Shown: positions 1 to 11,812 of the stretch, piece by piece
Numbering within the stretch: position 1 is the first letter of the stretch
Layout of the letters: every line of letters starts with the position of its first letter
Origin: Folioceros fuciformis
Lineage: Eukaryota > Anthocerotophyta > Anthocerotopsida > Anthocerotales
Direction of reading: 5' to 3'
Assembly: GCA_049999805.1 (NCBI GenBank)
Contig: JBNGIO010006224.1
Location: 253,671 to 317,670 of the forward strand
DNA: 64,000 bases
The notes under the pieces: model-generated
What the model was told of the DNA's origin: nothing
Seen by the model: the letters and a program-made list of their open reading frames with translations, nothing else
Database searches by the model: none
Made by a program: the position numbers and the translations under genes

Positions 1-3000
1 ACACGAAAGGTTCCGCACTGAGGCACATGGAGATGTGATTGGTCGGTTCAATGAACGCTTCACTCTGTCACTGGCCTCTTGCCAGAATTGCATTGTTATG
101 GACGACGAGCTCAACATTTTGCCTATCTCTTCGCATATGCGGTCCATCGAACCTCGTCCCACTGTAGAGGTATCTCTTTTCATGAAGTTGCTTGTAATAA
201 TTTTCGGTTGTAGTGTCTGCCTCCCTCTAATACTTGAGGCTCGAAATTGCAGGGAGAGGAAGGTCTTACAGAGGCAGAGAAGGATCTGAAGGACCTTAAA
301 GAGTCATTGAGGGACACTCCACCCTTAGGTCCTCTGGTTAGCAAATGTCGGACATGGGATCAGGTACAAGTGTTTCAGTCCTTGCTCTCCACTTCTAGCT
401 GCTCGTGATTTCCGTAGGCTCCCTGATCAATCTCACTTAACTGCAAGCCTCTGTAAACTCAGAGCTAAGTATATGTCACAGGACTCACGACAGGTGCCTG
501 TCTGTCTGTCACACAGGCTACTGCAGTTATCACCTTTCTCGATGCAGTCTCAGAGAAGAATTTGAGAAGTACGGTTGCATTAACTGCTGCAAGAGGACGT
601 GGCAAGTCTGCTGCACTAGGAGTTGCTGTGGCAGGGGCAGTTGCTCTCGGGTTTGGCTCTATACTAGCTTACTTGGTCATAGCTCCTGGAGAATGCAAAT
701 GCAAGACAAATCGGCTTCTTTGTTTAATCGTGTTTTATGGCACAGCTACTCAAATATCTTTGTCACAGCTCCTAGTCCAGAAAATTTGAAGACACTCTTT
801 GAGTTCGTCTTCAAGTCGTTTGATGCCCTTGAGTATAAGGTAAGCCAGTTCAGCTTTCCAATTCAGTAGTTCTGGTTGTGGTTGTCACAGAACATCAGAA
901 AGGTTTCTTGCTCTCAATGTGGCCCTCAATGCTCCTCCTCCCTTGGAATCTGCAGGAGCATATTGATTATGATGTGGTGGCAAGTACAAATCCAGCCTTC
1001 AACAAGGCCATTGTCAGAGTTAATGTGTTTCGTCAACACCGCCAGACAATCCAAGTATGTGCTTTAGACAACTGTTTCCATGCTCATTGAGGGATGGATT
1101 TACCTTTTTGTTTTCAGCTGAGATGGGGTGAGGCATTGAACTCATGTAAGTTGGTCTCTGCAGTACATTCAACCACAGGATCATGCAAAGTTATCTCAAG
1201 CAGAGTTGTTAGTAATAGATGAAGCCGCAGCTATTCCTTTACCAATGGTGAAGGCTTTGCTAGGGCCATATCTGGTGTTCCTATGCTCCACGGTCAATGG
1301 GTATTGCCAGTTTTCCTTTTTTCTGATTGTTTCCACGAATTGTCATTTCTTAGAGACCAAGTTTGGCTGCTGCATGGCTGGCAATGTTTGAACTGAAACA
1401 CATTCCAGGCAAAGTTGGTCTTGCCGATTGCTGGGGATTGTTGGGAGTACGGATTCGGAATTGCTAACTTGAGTTCATTGCAGATATGAAGGGACTGGTA
1501 GGTCGCTGTCTTTGAAGCTCATTCAGCAACTTCGGGAACAGGGTCAGACACTTGCTGCCAATGACGGGGCTGTGTCAGGTTTGTTCTGGACCTCACCACA
1601 ATGTATCCAGAATGGTCTTGTCAGTTCTTCCTTTGAAACCATGGTTTTGACATGCTACATGCAGGTAGGGTCTTCAAGGAGGTGCAGCTAGCTGAGCCTA
1701 TCAGATATGCAGACGGTGATCCAGTGGAAGCGTGGTTGCATGGACTCCTTTGTTTGGATGCCTCCAATCACATCACTAAAATTGAGGGCAGGTGGGAGTT
1801 GGTTCTTCTCTTGCTGCCTTGTGTTGGGAGAGGTGACTGGCAAGGGTTACACAGAGCTCACATAGTGACCGGAGTGCAGTTTCTAAGCATGAGTAACCTC
1901 TAACAAGTGGAATTGTCTTGGACGTGCCCTCCAGATTGCCTCACCCAAGCGAATGTCAACTGTGTTATGTGAACCGTGATACTCTATTTTCGTATCACAA
2001 GACTAGTGAAATTTTCCTTCAGGTGTGTGGGCTAGTTGATTTGGTTCCCACAAGTCTGGGCTACTAGTTACAGGGTGTTTCTCATGGATTCACCTCTCTG
2101 TCTTTCTTTGATTTTTGTCACAGCGAATGGTGGCACTGTATGTTGCATCACACTACAAGAATACGCCAAATGACTTGCAGTTAATGGCAGATGCCCCTGC
2201 ACACCATCTTTTTGTCCTTTTGGGTTAGTGTCCATTCAAATTATTGCATTGTCTACGTGTGTGAACCTTGTTCAGAGTATCAATAACCATTGACACGTGC
2301 AACTCATTATGTAGGTCCGGTGGATGAAACAAAAAGCCAGATGCCAGACATTTTATGTGTACTTCAGGTCCGTGGTTTGAAGGCCAGTTGTTGGACTTTC
2401 ATACTTGCCACGTGCTTGAAATCATTCTGATCTCGGATGGTCACATGACCCGGATACTCAGGTTTGTCTAGAGGGTGCCATTTCCAAGCAGTCAGCCATG
2501 AGGAGCTTAAGCCAGGGCAATCAGCCGACAGGAGATTTGATTCCTTGGACAATCAGTCAGCAATTTCAAGATTCTGTTTTCTCAGGGCTTTCGGGTGCCC
2601 GGATCGTACGAATTGCTGTTCATCCAAATCTGTTCAGGGTGAGCTAAAACTCGGTTTCATGCTTGTTAGTATTACTTGTAACACCATGTACTCATGGTTG
2701 CCTTCGTTTCTGTGCAGGCTGGCTATGGCTCTGTTGCTGTCAAACTTCTCACGAGGTGAGATTGCTTGAAAGAATTGTCACGTCAGGTGTTACCTTGCAG
2801 GTGACATGGCTGATTATCACCTTCATTTGCAGATACTATGAGGGACAGATGACAGATCTGAATAAAAGAGATGAAGTCGAGACAGAAGTCAGAAAAGATC
2901 CTGTGAACGTCACAGAGGCAGCTGCTGAGGTCAGGCAGTTGTGTTTCTTCGTGATTAGGAATATTGCTGTTTGACCACTGTACTTCGTGGTCCTGCAGTT

Positions 3001-4920
3001 CTGAGGTGGTGCCTCTTGTGAGTTTGTGATAGGTGACTTACCCAAAGTCTGGACACTGTTTTATTTCAGGTATTACTCCGGAAAGAACAGCTCAAGTCAC
3101 GAAAAGACTTGCCTCCTTTACTAGTTAGGCTGGATGAAAGGAAACCTGAGAAAGTCCACTACATCGGTGTCTCGTTTGGAGTGACTCAGTCGCTGTATAA
3201 TTTTTGGAGAAAACTCAAATTTCTTCCTCTGTATATCCGCCAAACGCCTGTAAGTGTCTATCAGAACATGTGCAAATGCTTTTTGGGTATGGGCCTTGAG
3301 GCATGGTCCTTACGGAAGGAAGTTGGACTCTCAGAATGAAGTCACGGGAGAACATACATGCATTGTGTTAAGAGCGATGCAGAACGATGACATTGATACC
3401 ACAAGCACAGACCCTGGTGGTTGGCTGCGAGCTTTGAATTCTGGTCTGCTTCTCCCCCAACCCTTTGTGTGGCTTAAGTCGGAACTGTGAGATATGTAGC
3501 GTTTCAGAGATTCCAGGTCTCATGGGATAGTCTTTATCTGCAGACTTTCGAAGTCGTTTTATGTCTCTACTGGGTTATGAGTTCAGGACATTCAGCGCTG
3601 CACTGGTTCTCAGGTTTGACGATTTCCTCTGTGTTGGTGACAAGCAACTTGTTTGTATTGCGATATGTTGTGTGCTTCAACGTATTTTGTGAACTTACCG
3701 TTGCATTCAATTATGTGTGCTTTTTGCAGCGTTTTGAATCCTCAAATTGAGTTCTCTGAGCATGAAGCATTGGAAGGACCAAGTGTCCAAGGAGTTTTTG
3801 ACAGTGCCCCATCCACACCCCTGACAGCTGATGACATGAAGCGGCTTGAATCATATGCCAGCAACCGCGTGGATTATGATGTGGTCTGATCCTATATGTC
3901 ACCTCCTCAAAGCGTGCCCTTATCGTTGCTGTTCTGAATGGGGTTCCGTTCTGAACTTTGCTGTGTTGCTCCAGGTTTTGGACCTCGTACCATCCCTGAC
4001 CAAGCTCTACTTTCTGGAACGGCTACCAGTCACTCTTTCTCACTCTCAAGCAGCAATACTTGTTTGTCTAGGACTACAGCATCAAAGTGTAGAGTATGTC
4101 GAGGTAATTCCATTATGAGTAACAACTTGATGGTCACCTCTTGTTTCAGTAATGCGGTAGGCTGTACATTTGTTCATCCCTCATCGGTCTGGCTGTGGTT
4201 GCAGGCCCAGCTGAAACTGCCTGTAAGTCAAATTCTTGCTCTGCTCAATAAAGCCATCAGGAAACTTTATAGACTCTTGCATAACGCAGAAGAGAGGCGA
4301 ATAGGAGCAACTCTGTCAAGAGGGAAGGAGGTCCGTTTTTTTCCTTCCCACAGCTTGTTCGTGTTCCCTGTCTGCTAGATTCGTCCATGTTCCTGCTCGT
4401 GTTCTCCGTTTGTGGTTTTTTCATGAACTGTCTAGTTTTAGACCATCCACACTATCGTCCGCGTTAGCTTGTTGCTCTTGGCTTGGAAGGTGTTCATATT
4501 TTGATTTCGGTGGGTACAGGTGACAATGAATCCTCGTACTAACAGTCTGGACGAGGACCTGGTTAATGGAGCACGAGAAGTTGAGGTAAATCTCATTCCT
4601 TTTCGTCATCGACGATGGAGGCTTCAGTCTAGTTACTGATAACACTGTATCCTCTATAATGCGTGTAGGCGAAGATGCAAAGCGTGCTTGCTCCCGAGCG
4701 GGTTCAGCATTCTGCTGCCTCTGGCTTACAGGACGGTTTTGATGAAGCCATCTCAAGGGCAGGTGGGAAGCTCCATACGACCGGTCTTATCAGCATCAAA
4801 GTAAGCGGTGACGCGCTTGCTCCTGAAAAGAAAGGACACAAGAGGAAAGAAAATGGAGGGAGACAATCGGGCAAGAAATCAACAAGAACTCGACGGTCCG
4901 GCCATGGGGGGAGACAGTGA
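1..4920 (+). CDS. NAT10: RNA cytidine acetyltransferase (NAT10/Kre33/TmcA family), 5' partial
   Basis: It acetylates cytidines in 18S rRNA and some tRNAs, using ATP and acetyl-CoA in the nucleolus. The reading enters inside the N-terminal part (FNERFTLSLAS, VMDDELNILP) and runs through about 20 exons. The first exons are about 1-169, 253-363, 516-650, 746-839, 955-1054 and 1164-1300. The helicase-like module shows Walker A (GRGKSAALG, in 516-650) and Walker B (IDEAAAIP, 1164-1300). The GNAT acetyltransferase part follows (ARIVRIAVHPN near 2600; AGYGSVAVKLLTRYYEG near 2725-2850; HYIGVSFGVT near 3160). The tRNA-binding tail ends in a Lys/Arg-rich nucleolar-type segment with stop at 4918-4920. 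Introns are short and GT-AG. The intron 651-745 is easily missed: splicing GG to C restores the family motif YSNIFVTAPSP. Assignment rests on family sequence recognised from memory along the whole length; exact ends of the exons around 3400-3750 were not resolved. Confidence 0.93.
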
Positions 4921-5472
4921 AGCTCACCAAGCAGGGGAATTTTGAGGTGAAATTTGTATACAGTTTTGGAGGCTTAGGTACTAGGAACATCCATGGTGTT
5001 CGCGAGATGTATATGTGGGAATCATTGCCTCCCCGTAAGGATACGAAGGGCGGCCCTGTCTTTCTCGGGGCACAACAATTTTGGGTCCGATTATCTAGGC
5101 GCAAGTACATTGTGCAAGATCTGTGCCCAAAGGACAAATCAGTCGGGACGTGATGATCTGTATCTGATCCTCCCTTTGGTGCGCAGCGCAAGAAATATAC
5201 CAGGAACCGTACACAGTCCTTCGCTGCTGGGAGCGAGCTCTATTTACGTGCTAATGTCGAAGCTTGGAAACTTATTTCACTGCGTATGACGCAAGGGAAG
5301 GCACAAGCGTAGTAGGAAATTTGGATAATTCTAAAACTGCCACCCTTCTTGGTGACTTTACAGCGGGGCACCTGACCCTGTTTTTGCTGTACAGTTGCTC
5401 GACGCCGATCGTCTTGCGGGTCTTGCATGAAATTCAAGCAAGGAGGGTTAGAAGAAAGTTGATGGATGGCCA
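4921..5472. other. Intergenic stretch between convergent genes
   Basis: This is the space between the NAT10 stop and the VDR stop, which face each other. It must hold both 3' UTRs. I see no coding exon with flanking splice signals and no repeat here. Confidence 0.5.
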
Positions 5473-7278
5473 TCAAGTCAAAGCTGTACAAGCTGACTCC
5501 ACAAGACTCTCCTGGGGAGGCACATCCTTGGGTAAGCCAAGGGGTGCATCCGTGCAACATGCGTTGTCCACCCTAAACAGCTCCCAGACTTTGATTCCAC
5601 ATCTCTCCAAAGCAGCATTGAGCCGGTCACTTTGGGTTGGATCTGGCCACTGCCCATCTGGAGTGGCGAGCACAGCACCAGTGTATGCCTGCCCAGCAGC
5701 AGCGGCAGCTCCGCTGTAATAGAAGAGCCCCCATGACAAGTCATCCGGCACATCGACAACTCGCCAGAACTCCTTGGACACGACACCGTTGTCCAGCACA
5801 GTGAAGAAGAATGTGCCGGGAGTGTCAGATGCTTTCACCCTGTAGTGGCGTCTTCGCCACACCGTCTTGCCATCCAGGGTCTTCACCTGGAAGACAGGAT
5901 CGTACCACAACGAGTTCCTGGCTCGTCCCCTGTAAAAAATCTGGTACTGGCAAGGAAACTGATCGTAGGCGGCATTCTGGCCTGCTACCACTCTCCAACT
6001 CCATCCCAGCTCCTGCACAAGACGAGGCACGTATCAGTGACGAACAGCGCGGAGGGGAGGCTTAAATGCAAACATGTTCAGTGTGAGGACTTTGGAGTGT
6101 TGCCACCTTTAGCCAGCCGATTAGAAGATTTTCAGCCAGACTGTGAGTGAGAGCTTGTCCCTTGAACGAAGCCATAGGCTGCACACCAGGCTGCATCTGG
6201 ATTTCGGCGCACAGACCTAGACAGTTGTGCTTCTGCAGAATGCAAAGAGTGAAGGCCTCCAACAGCGGGCTTTCATAAGAAACTATGCACCTGTAGCTGC
6301 AAACCTGATCAGTGGGTGCACAGTTTTGCAAACAAGCAAGGGCTTTCCGACACCGCGGGTCCAGGAGGCATGCCAAAACTTGCGGGCCACAGTTCTTGAC
6401 CATGCATTGCACTGACTGCAGGCTCGTGGCTCTCAGATTTTGCAAGCTCTTCACGGGAGTCACAAACGCGTCGATGAGGACTAGAAGAGCAAACAAGATG
6501 TTATCGCTGCTCAGTCGATTCCATGCTTCCGAGATGATGTTCATCTTCCTCAAAGCCTCCTTCGTCTTGCTCAGGGGTAAAGCGGCTCCAACACTCTCTA
6601 CTAATCCCATATTCGAGACTTTCACGCCACCTAACCTTGATTCCAGCTCAGATCGAGACTCAAAAGCTACAAGAGTTTCAACGCCCTTCGTCACCTCGAC
6701 GATCCACCTCACCGACACAGTATTTTGCACATTCACCGCAACCACGATATCTGCTTCCCTGAAAACACCTTCATGGCCAGAACCAAGCCCTCCATCGTCA
6801 AGCACCACCATATGAAATCCGCTATCCACCCATGCCAACTTGCGAGCCATATGTTTCATGACTTCCTTCCAGGGCACATCCTCCCACGGGCTAAGGCTAC
6901 CACAACCGACAACTGCAGCCACAAGACGGCACTGCCTTCATCCCTCCACATACACAATCAAAAGTGAAAGGCCGGGATGGGGAACGGAGCTCAACCTGCA
7001 ACCAACCTCGCCCTGGCTTCATCTGTGAAGCCGTCCCGTTGACCTGCCACCAATTCGCTGGCTACTGCGGGGGCAGGTAAGCATCTAGACGGAGTGAGCA
7101 CCCGGTGCTCGTGAGTACAAAACTGTGAATCAAACGGACGATGCCACGCTCGAACCGGCGAGCATAGCACGTAACTGGAGAACGCAGAGAAGCGGCTTTC
7201 TGGTCGCCATCTGGTAAAGTCACCATGCGCGTTCGCCGAGAGAAGATTAGAAGCAGCTGTCACACAGCTTGCCGCCAT
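5473..7278 (-). CDS. VDR: Violaxanthin de-epoxidase-related protein, plastid
   Basis: It is a relative of violaxanthin de-epoxidase with the VDE lipocalin-type domain; the biochemical role of the VDR branch is not settled. Three exons are resolved: 7278-7007, 6935-6107 and 6012-5473. All phases close to give 546 residues, close to the roughly 520 of the Arabidopsis VDR-type protein as I recall it. The first about 90 residues are Ser/Ala/Arg-rich and look like a transit peptide. Exon 2 carries the cysteine-rich block (KNCGPQVLACLLDPRCRKAL, then CAPTDQVCSYRCIVSYESP and LQKHNC), the diagnostic N-terminal VDE domain. Exon 3 holds the lipocalin-like barrel (GWSWRVVAGQNAAYDQFPCQ, FWRVVDVPDDLSWGLFYY). 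The ATG at 7278 was chosen over an upstream in-frame alternative because it starts the transit-like segment. It is convergent with the NAT10 gene. Confidence 0.9.
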
Positions 7279-7919
7279 CCTCCTTTCTGACTGACCGGCA
7301 ACCACTCTCAAAACTCAGCTGGCCATCAAACTGGAAGTGCAGTCTTGCAGCCTTGCAAGACACTCTCGTCCAGGGATCGCAGCTGCAAGGCTCGTCAATC
7401 CCCTGTCAAGATTTTCCTCCCTCCTTCCTGCGTGCGCGCAGCAAAAGGCATCCCCTATTTTGTTGTCCATCTTTACAGAGCACGATTGGAAGCCGTTCGT
7501 TTAAACTGACTACCGAGCTTCATGAAACATCACCTCCCAGTGTCTCGAGCTCAACATACAGCCAAGGAGGAGGAAAACCAGTCCGGTCTGAGAACAGCAC
7601 GTCCAGCAAATCAAAGCAACTTAGGAGGAGCCTGTCGAGGAGAGGATAGGGATGAGGTAAAAGTAAACTGTGTGGCCAAGTTCTTTTAGTTCATTTGATC
7701 CATACGTAGTAGGCAATGGAGGATGGCAATAAATACTTCTTTAAGTTAAAGTAGGCTACAGCATGGAAAGGGTACCCGGGCATGTAGCATGTGGAGGGTG
7801 CCTAATTTTGGTAGTGTCTTCAACTGTATATGAGGCCTTGTTACTCTGAATTGGGATGTAATGGTGAGGCTTTGCCTCCTTGCCATTAAAGAAGCTCATT
7901 AACTCCAACGCTTTGTTTC
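7279..7919. other. Upstream region of the VDR gene
   Basis: This is the likely promoter and 5' UTR of the minus-strand VDR gene. No coding exon can be supported here, and no distinct promoter box stands out. Confidence 0.35.
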
Positions 7920-8040
7920 CTCAACCCAGCTCCTCCTTCTTCTTTTAGATCCTTGCTTCACTTAACCCAGCTCCTCCTTCTTCTTTTAGATCCTTGCTTC
8001 ACTCAACCCAGCTCCTCCTTCTTCTTTTAGATCCAGCTTT
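7920..8040. repeat. 41-bp tandem repeat, about three copies
   Basis: The unit contains AACCCAGCTCCTCC followed by TTCTTCTTTTAGATCC. Copies begin at about 7923, 7964 and 8005, a constant 41-bp period. They are nearly identical; the joining segment varies between CTTAACC and CTCAACC. Confidence 0.9.
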
Positions 8041-9644
8041 GCTCCTCCTCCGGTAGTCATAGTTAGTTGTGGTTAGTTGATAAGCTTAGAATCTTCAACC
8101 CTAGAATCACTAGCTCGTGTAAGGTATTGTGTACTAAGAGTCTTGCTATTGCTACACTTACAACTAAGTTCTAGAGTAGCTTTGTAGATGATGTCATAGT
8201 ATGTGAGGTAGCTTGGTGCTAGAATAAGTTGAGTAGTTTGGTGTAGTCATGTTAGTACTCTACTAGCATTCACTAGTATTGGACCAGAGCTATTTGAGTA
8301 CCAATAGACCCTCGACCTTGTTAGATCCTATGTCCATAGGTAAGGTTAAAAAGATCTAGGTATTGTATGTATGTGGTAGCCTTCTAGTGGTGAGAGCATC
8401 CCAAGCCTAAGAAGTACGCTTCCTTGTTGTAAAATGATAATTATCCAACCTCATGCACTCGTTTCTCCAATTGAGTCCAAGCAAAACAGATAATCAAACA
8501 TGAGATTGTAAAAAAGCATCTAATCATAGTTTTAGTACCATTCATAATCTTTCACAAATGCATCAAATAATTAAGAAATATCTCAATATTATTAAATAAC
8601 AATAACTTCACAATATCATCTAGAATAATTTTAAAGAGCTAAAAATGTTAGGCATTATGTATGAAATACTGATACGAACACCTCGGTATAACATATGGTT
8701 TTGTTCTTTCAACCAAATGAACATGACTATATTGGCAATGTGTGGCCATGGGGCATCGTGATTTCGCCCTCACCATCTATCATAATCCCTCGATCATACT
8801 CCTTTGACTTCTTGCATAGGACGTATTATACAAGATGTTTCCCTCATAGGCAGGGGGTAGAGCCTCCCCCGTAGCCTCTAATCCTTATATAGGGATGTCG
8901 AGGCCTGTAATGGCCTTGCCATTGTCCCCTACTAGAGTTGCAAGGGAGCGTGTGAAACATTGCTTATAGAGGTGAGGTAGGAAGATGGGGCCACGCCACA
9001 CTTGCAAGAGGAGGCAAGTACATTTGCAAGAAGTGATCGCAAATCTGCACCCACGGTACAGAAAGTGGACCTTGCCGTGGAGAAAGAGGTCGGTAGCCCT
9101 AAACCCCCCAATGGGTGGAGAGACAACTCCAGAGGTTATTGCTAGCATTGCACCAGGGACCTAGAATTGGGGTGTGGGGCCAACACTATGAAAGAGCGTG
9201 TATGATGAAGAAGGCCAATTTACGCGCTGGAGATATCTAGCTGTCCACCAAAAGCAACTCTTGAGCAAGAAGCTCACTTAGCCCACTTGTCAAGGTAGGG
9301 AACATAGAGCCCTCCAAGCTGAGGTAGAGATTCAATCACACATGCCGAGGCACTCCACGAAAAGTTGGAGGGTACATGAGTCTATTGGGAGGGGAGGGGG
9401 GGGCGAAGATCGGCTCTAGTGTGTTGAGGGTGAGGACGGTGCGAAAGAAGAAGTGGGAGCTCTCATACTCCAAGGCACCCTCCTCACGAGAGAATGAAGA
9501 GGAGGCCCTTGCACTTGTAGGACTAAGTGCCTTGAAGGGCCTTGCAGGACAGAGCGCAAGAGGCAGAGGAGGCCACGATGGCAGAAGCGCAATGTAGAAG
9601 GTAGTGGATGTTGTCCATGGGCTGCACAATAGCCTCGGCATGGT

Positions 9645-9748
9645 GGAGACCTTTGGAGCGATATTTGCAGAAGTTGAGGGGGACTATCAAANNNNNNNNN
9701 NGGAGACCTTTGGAGCGATATTTGCAGAAGTTGAGGGGGACTATCAAA
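9645..9748. repeat. 47-bp identical flanks around a 10-N gap
   Basis: Bases 9645-9691 and 9702-9748 are identical over 47 bp (GGAGACCTTTGG to CTATCAAA) and are separated only by ten Ns. This is the usual sign of two contig ends that overlap but were not merged, so the duplication is probably not in the genome. Confidence 0.85.
9692..9701. other. Assembly gap, 10 N
   Basis: Ten undetermined bases with identical 47-bp flanks; see the repeat entry. Confidence 0.99.
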
Positions 9749-10103
9749 TAGTGTATTGCAGAAGTGGAGGTTGCCAATGGGGCTAGAGATGCGCAGGGTT
9801 AGTAAGGGCTAGGCACATGCTGCTATGTAGGTCTAGGATTTCTCAGCCTTTCTTTAATGCAAATGTTGCAACAACCATTTAGTTAGGAATGAGATTTTGT
9901 TTGTGCTACATTTGGTTGTTTTCCTAAAGGTCGAACTTGTTGACGTTATGTGACCTGGCAAGTGAATGACAATTGTGTTTTCCTTTGGTTCACTTAGCAC
10001 ATCCCAATCCCTTGTGGAATTAATTTGAATTGCTGAAATGAAGACTATATGTGGGAGTTATGCACAAATTGTATAACAACGTGCAAGGCAGTATGACATC
10101 TTG

Positions 10104-10375
10104 TTCACCGATGATGTGAATGTGCAAGCTTTTGATTAGCTAAGATTTTAAAGTGGTGAGGGGCTTATAAGTGTAGGCCTGTCAAAGCATAACCCTACAT
10201 ATAATCCTACTTGAAGAACATTCCCAAGGTGAGATAAAAGGGTTCACCGATGATTTGAATGTGCAAGCTTTTTATTTGCTAAGATTTTAAAGTGGTGAGG
10301 TGCTCAAAAGTGTATGCCTGTCAAATGCATAACCATACTTGAAGAATGTTTCCAAGGTGGGAAAGTAGGTCTAAA
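10104..10375. repeat. About 139-bp direct tandem duplication
   Basis: Two diverged copies begin at about 10104 and 10243, each with TTCACCGATGAT followed by GAATGTGCAAGCTTTT and AAGATTTTAAAGTGGTGAGG. The second copy has small deletions and substitutions, so the duplication is not recent. Confidence 0.8.
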
Positions 10376-11812
10376 AATTTGCTGGTTGTGACCAGCCTTT
10401 TGCTGGTTGCGCACTTACATTTGGGCCTAGCAACATAAACTAGGAGTTCTTGGGCTTCTTTTGCTTTTGGACCATGGTTGGTAGCTTGAAAATGACACAT
10501 ATCCCTTCTTTGTCGCTTTTATCTACATTACAGCTTCCAAGACCACGAGACTCGCTTCTATACTAGAAGGTCAAGTCTCATGGGCCTTGAAATGTTGTAG
10601 AAGACATATTCTATACATATGTTCTCTATTCAGAGAATCACTAATTGTAGCTGCAATGCCCAAGAATCACTAATTGCAACTAATCTGCCCAACCAGAAGT
10701 GTGTTAACTTTGCGAATCTTGGAACCCAACATCCTCAACTATGCTATTTGTCGTTGAGAGCTACTTCAACCCCTTGACCCTAAACCCAAAGACACAACTT
10801 GATCAAAGCCTATTGAGCTGTCGCTTTGGTCGAATTCCTTTACCTTTATCAATCCCTATAGCACTATGGTCCCTATAGCACTATGGGACACCCAAGCATA
10901 CCTTCTTTCCAAGTAACATTGCCAAGGTTGTGGATTTTGGGTACTGAGGTATCGAACCTTAAAATACGTATGTAGGCGAGAGATGTCCCATAGTATTTGC
11001 AGACAGTATACGGTCGAGAAAAAGAAAAGCCTAGCAGTGTGCCGTATGTCCGTATCTGTATTCCATAATCATGGTCGTGAAGAAATTGATGGTTCGAAAC
11101 GAGTGGAAGGGGGATTCCTGGTTGATACCAACTGGCATGTCGTCGCGACGAGTCTTCCATATCTAACGCTTTCCTCTCAGCCACATTTGTTTTCGTTGTT
11201 TGGTGTCCCGTCTGATTTCTCTGTGTCCCATCTGTTATCTGGGGCCATCCTCATCAGACTATCTACAGGTGAGTAGCCCATGTCGGCTTTCATTGGTCCC
11301 GTGAAGGCCGGACAGGGTTTATGCCTGTAGCACTTGATATCTGACCTGCTCAGAGAGTGTGGGCTGCGCATACTACCAGTAGCAGTTGTCCAGATTTCAG
11401 ATACCTGGGCTCGAAAGCAAGGCACGAGCAAGCTGGGTGAAACCTGACCTCTGCCCTAATGTTGTGCTACAGTTCCGCTCGATTCGGGAAGTGGTGCTCT
11501 GGCCATGACGTGTATCTGCAACCGGCAGGGAATTCGCGCATGAGGAGATTGCAACTGATGCAGTGCTAGGGTAAAGTGGTGAGGGGCTCACTTGACGGCT
11601 TGGTTGTGGAGCGTGACTGATGACTGGAAGATTCACGGGATTGTTTGGGGTGTTGTTTGGTTCCTTAAGTAGTTTTGCTAGCAGTAGGATGTCTGCACTA
11701 TCCACTTCAACCACACCTGCTGAGTTTTCTCAGCGTCAGTCGTCCTGTGTTTGTCGCACAGAGGGGCACCAGGAGCGAGGACAGTAAGTGTTGTCTCTGG
11801 TGATCGCTGTCT
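10376..11812. other. Intergenic region and upstream region of CPP1
   Basis: I see no coding exon. A short direct repeat (CCCTATAGCACTATGG, twice at about 10853-10885) lies in it. The last few hundred bases before 11813 are the likely promoter and 5' UTR of the CPP1 gene. Confidence 0.35.

Larger units (their letters stand above)
8041..10100. other. Gene-poor, repeat-like intergenic region
   Basis: No gene family could be recognised on either strand. The longest open frames, for example 9336-9641 (-) and 8885-9148 (-), are about 100 codons or less, without known motifs or splice context. The base composition is more AT-rich than in the gene islands. It contains a 10-N gap at 9692-9701. It may be derived from mobile DNA, but I see no terminal repeats. 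Confidence 0.4.

Noticed and set aside
8885-9641. Overlapping frames of 60-100 codons on both strands.
   Set aside because: No motif, and part of the stretch depends on the doubtful sequence around the 10-N gap.
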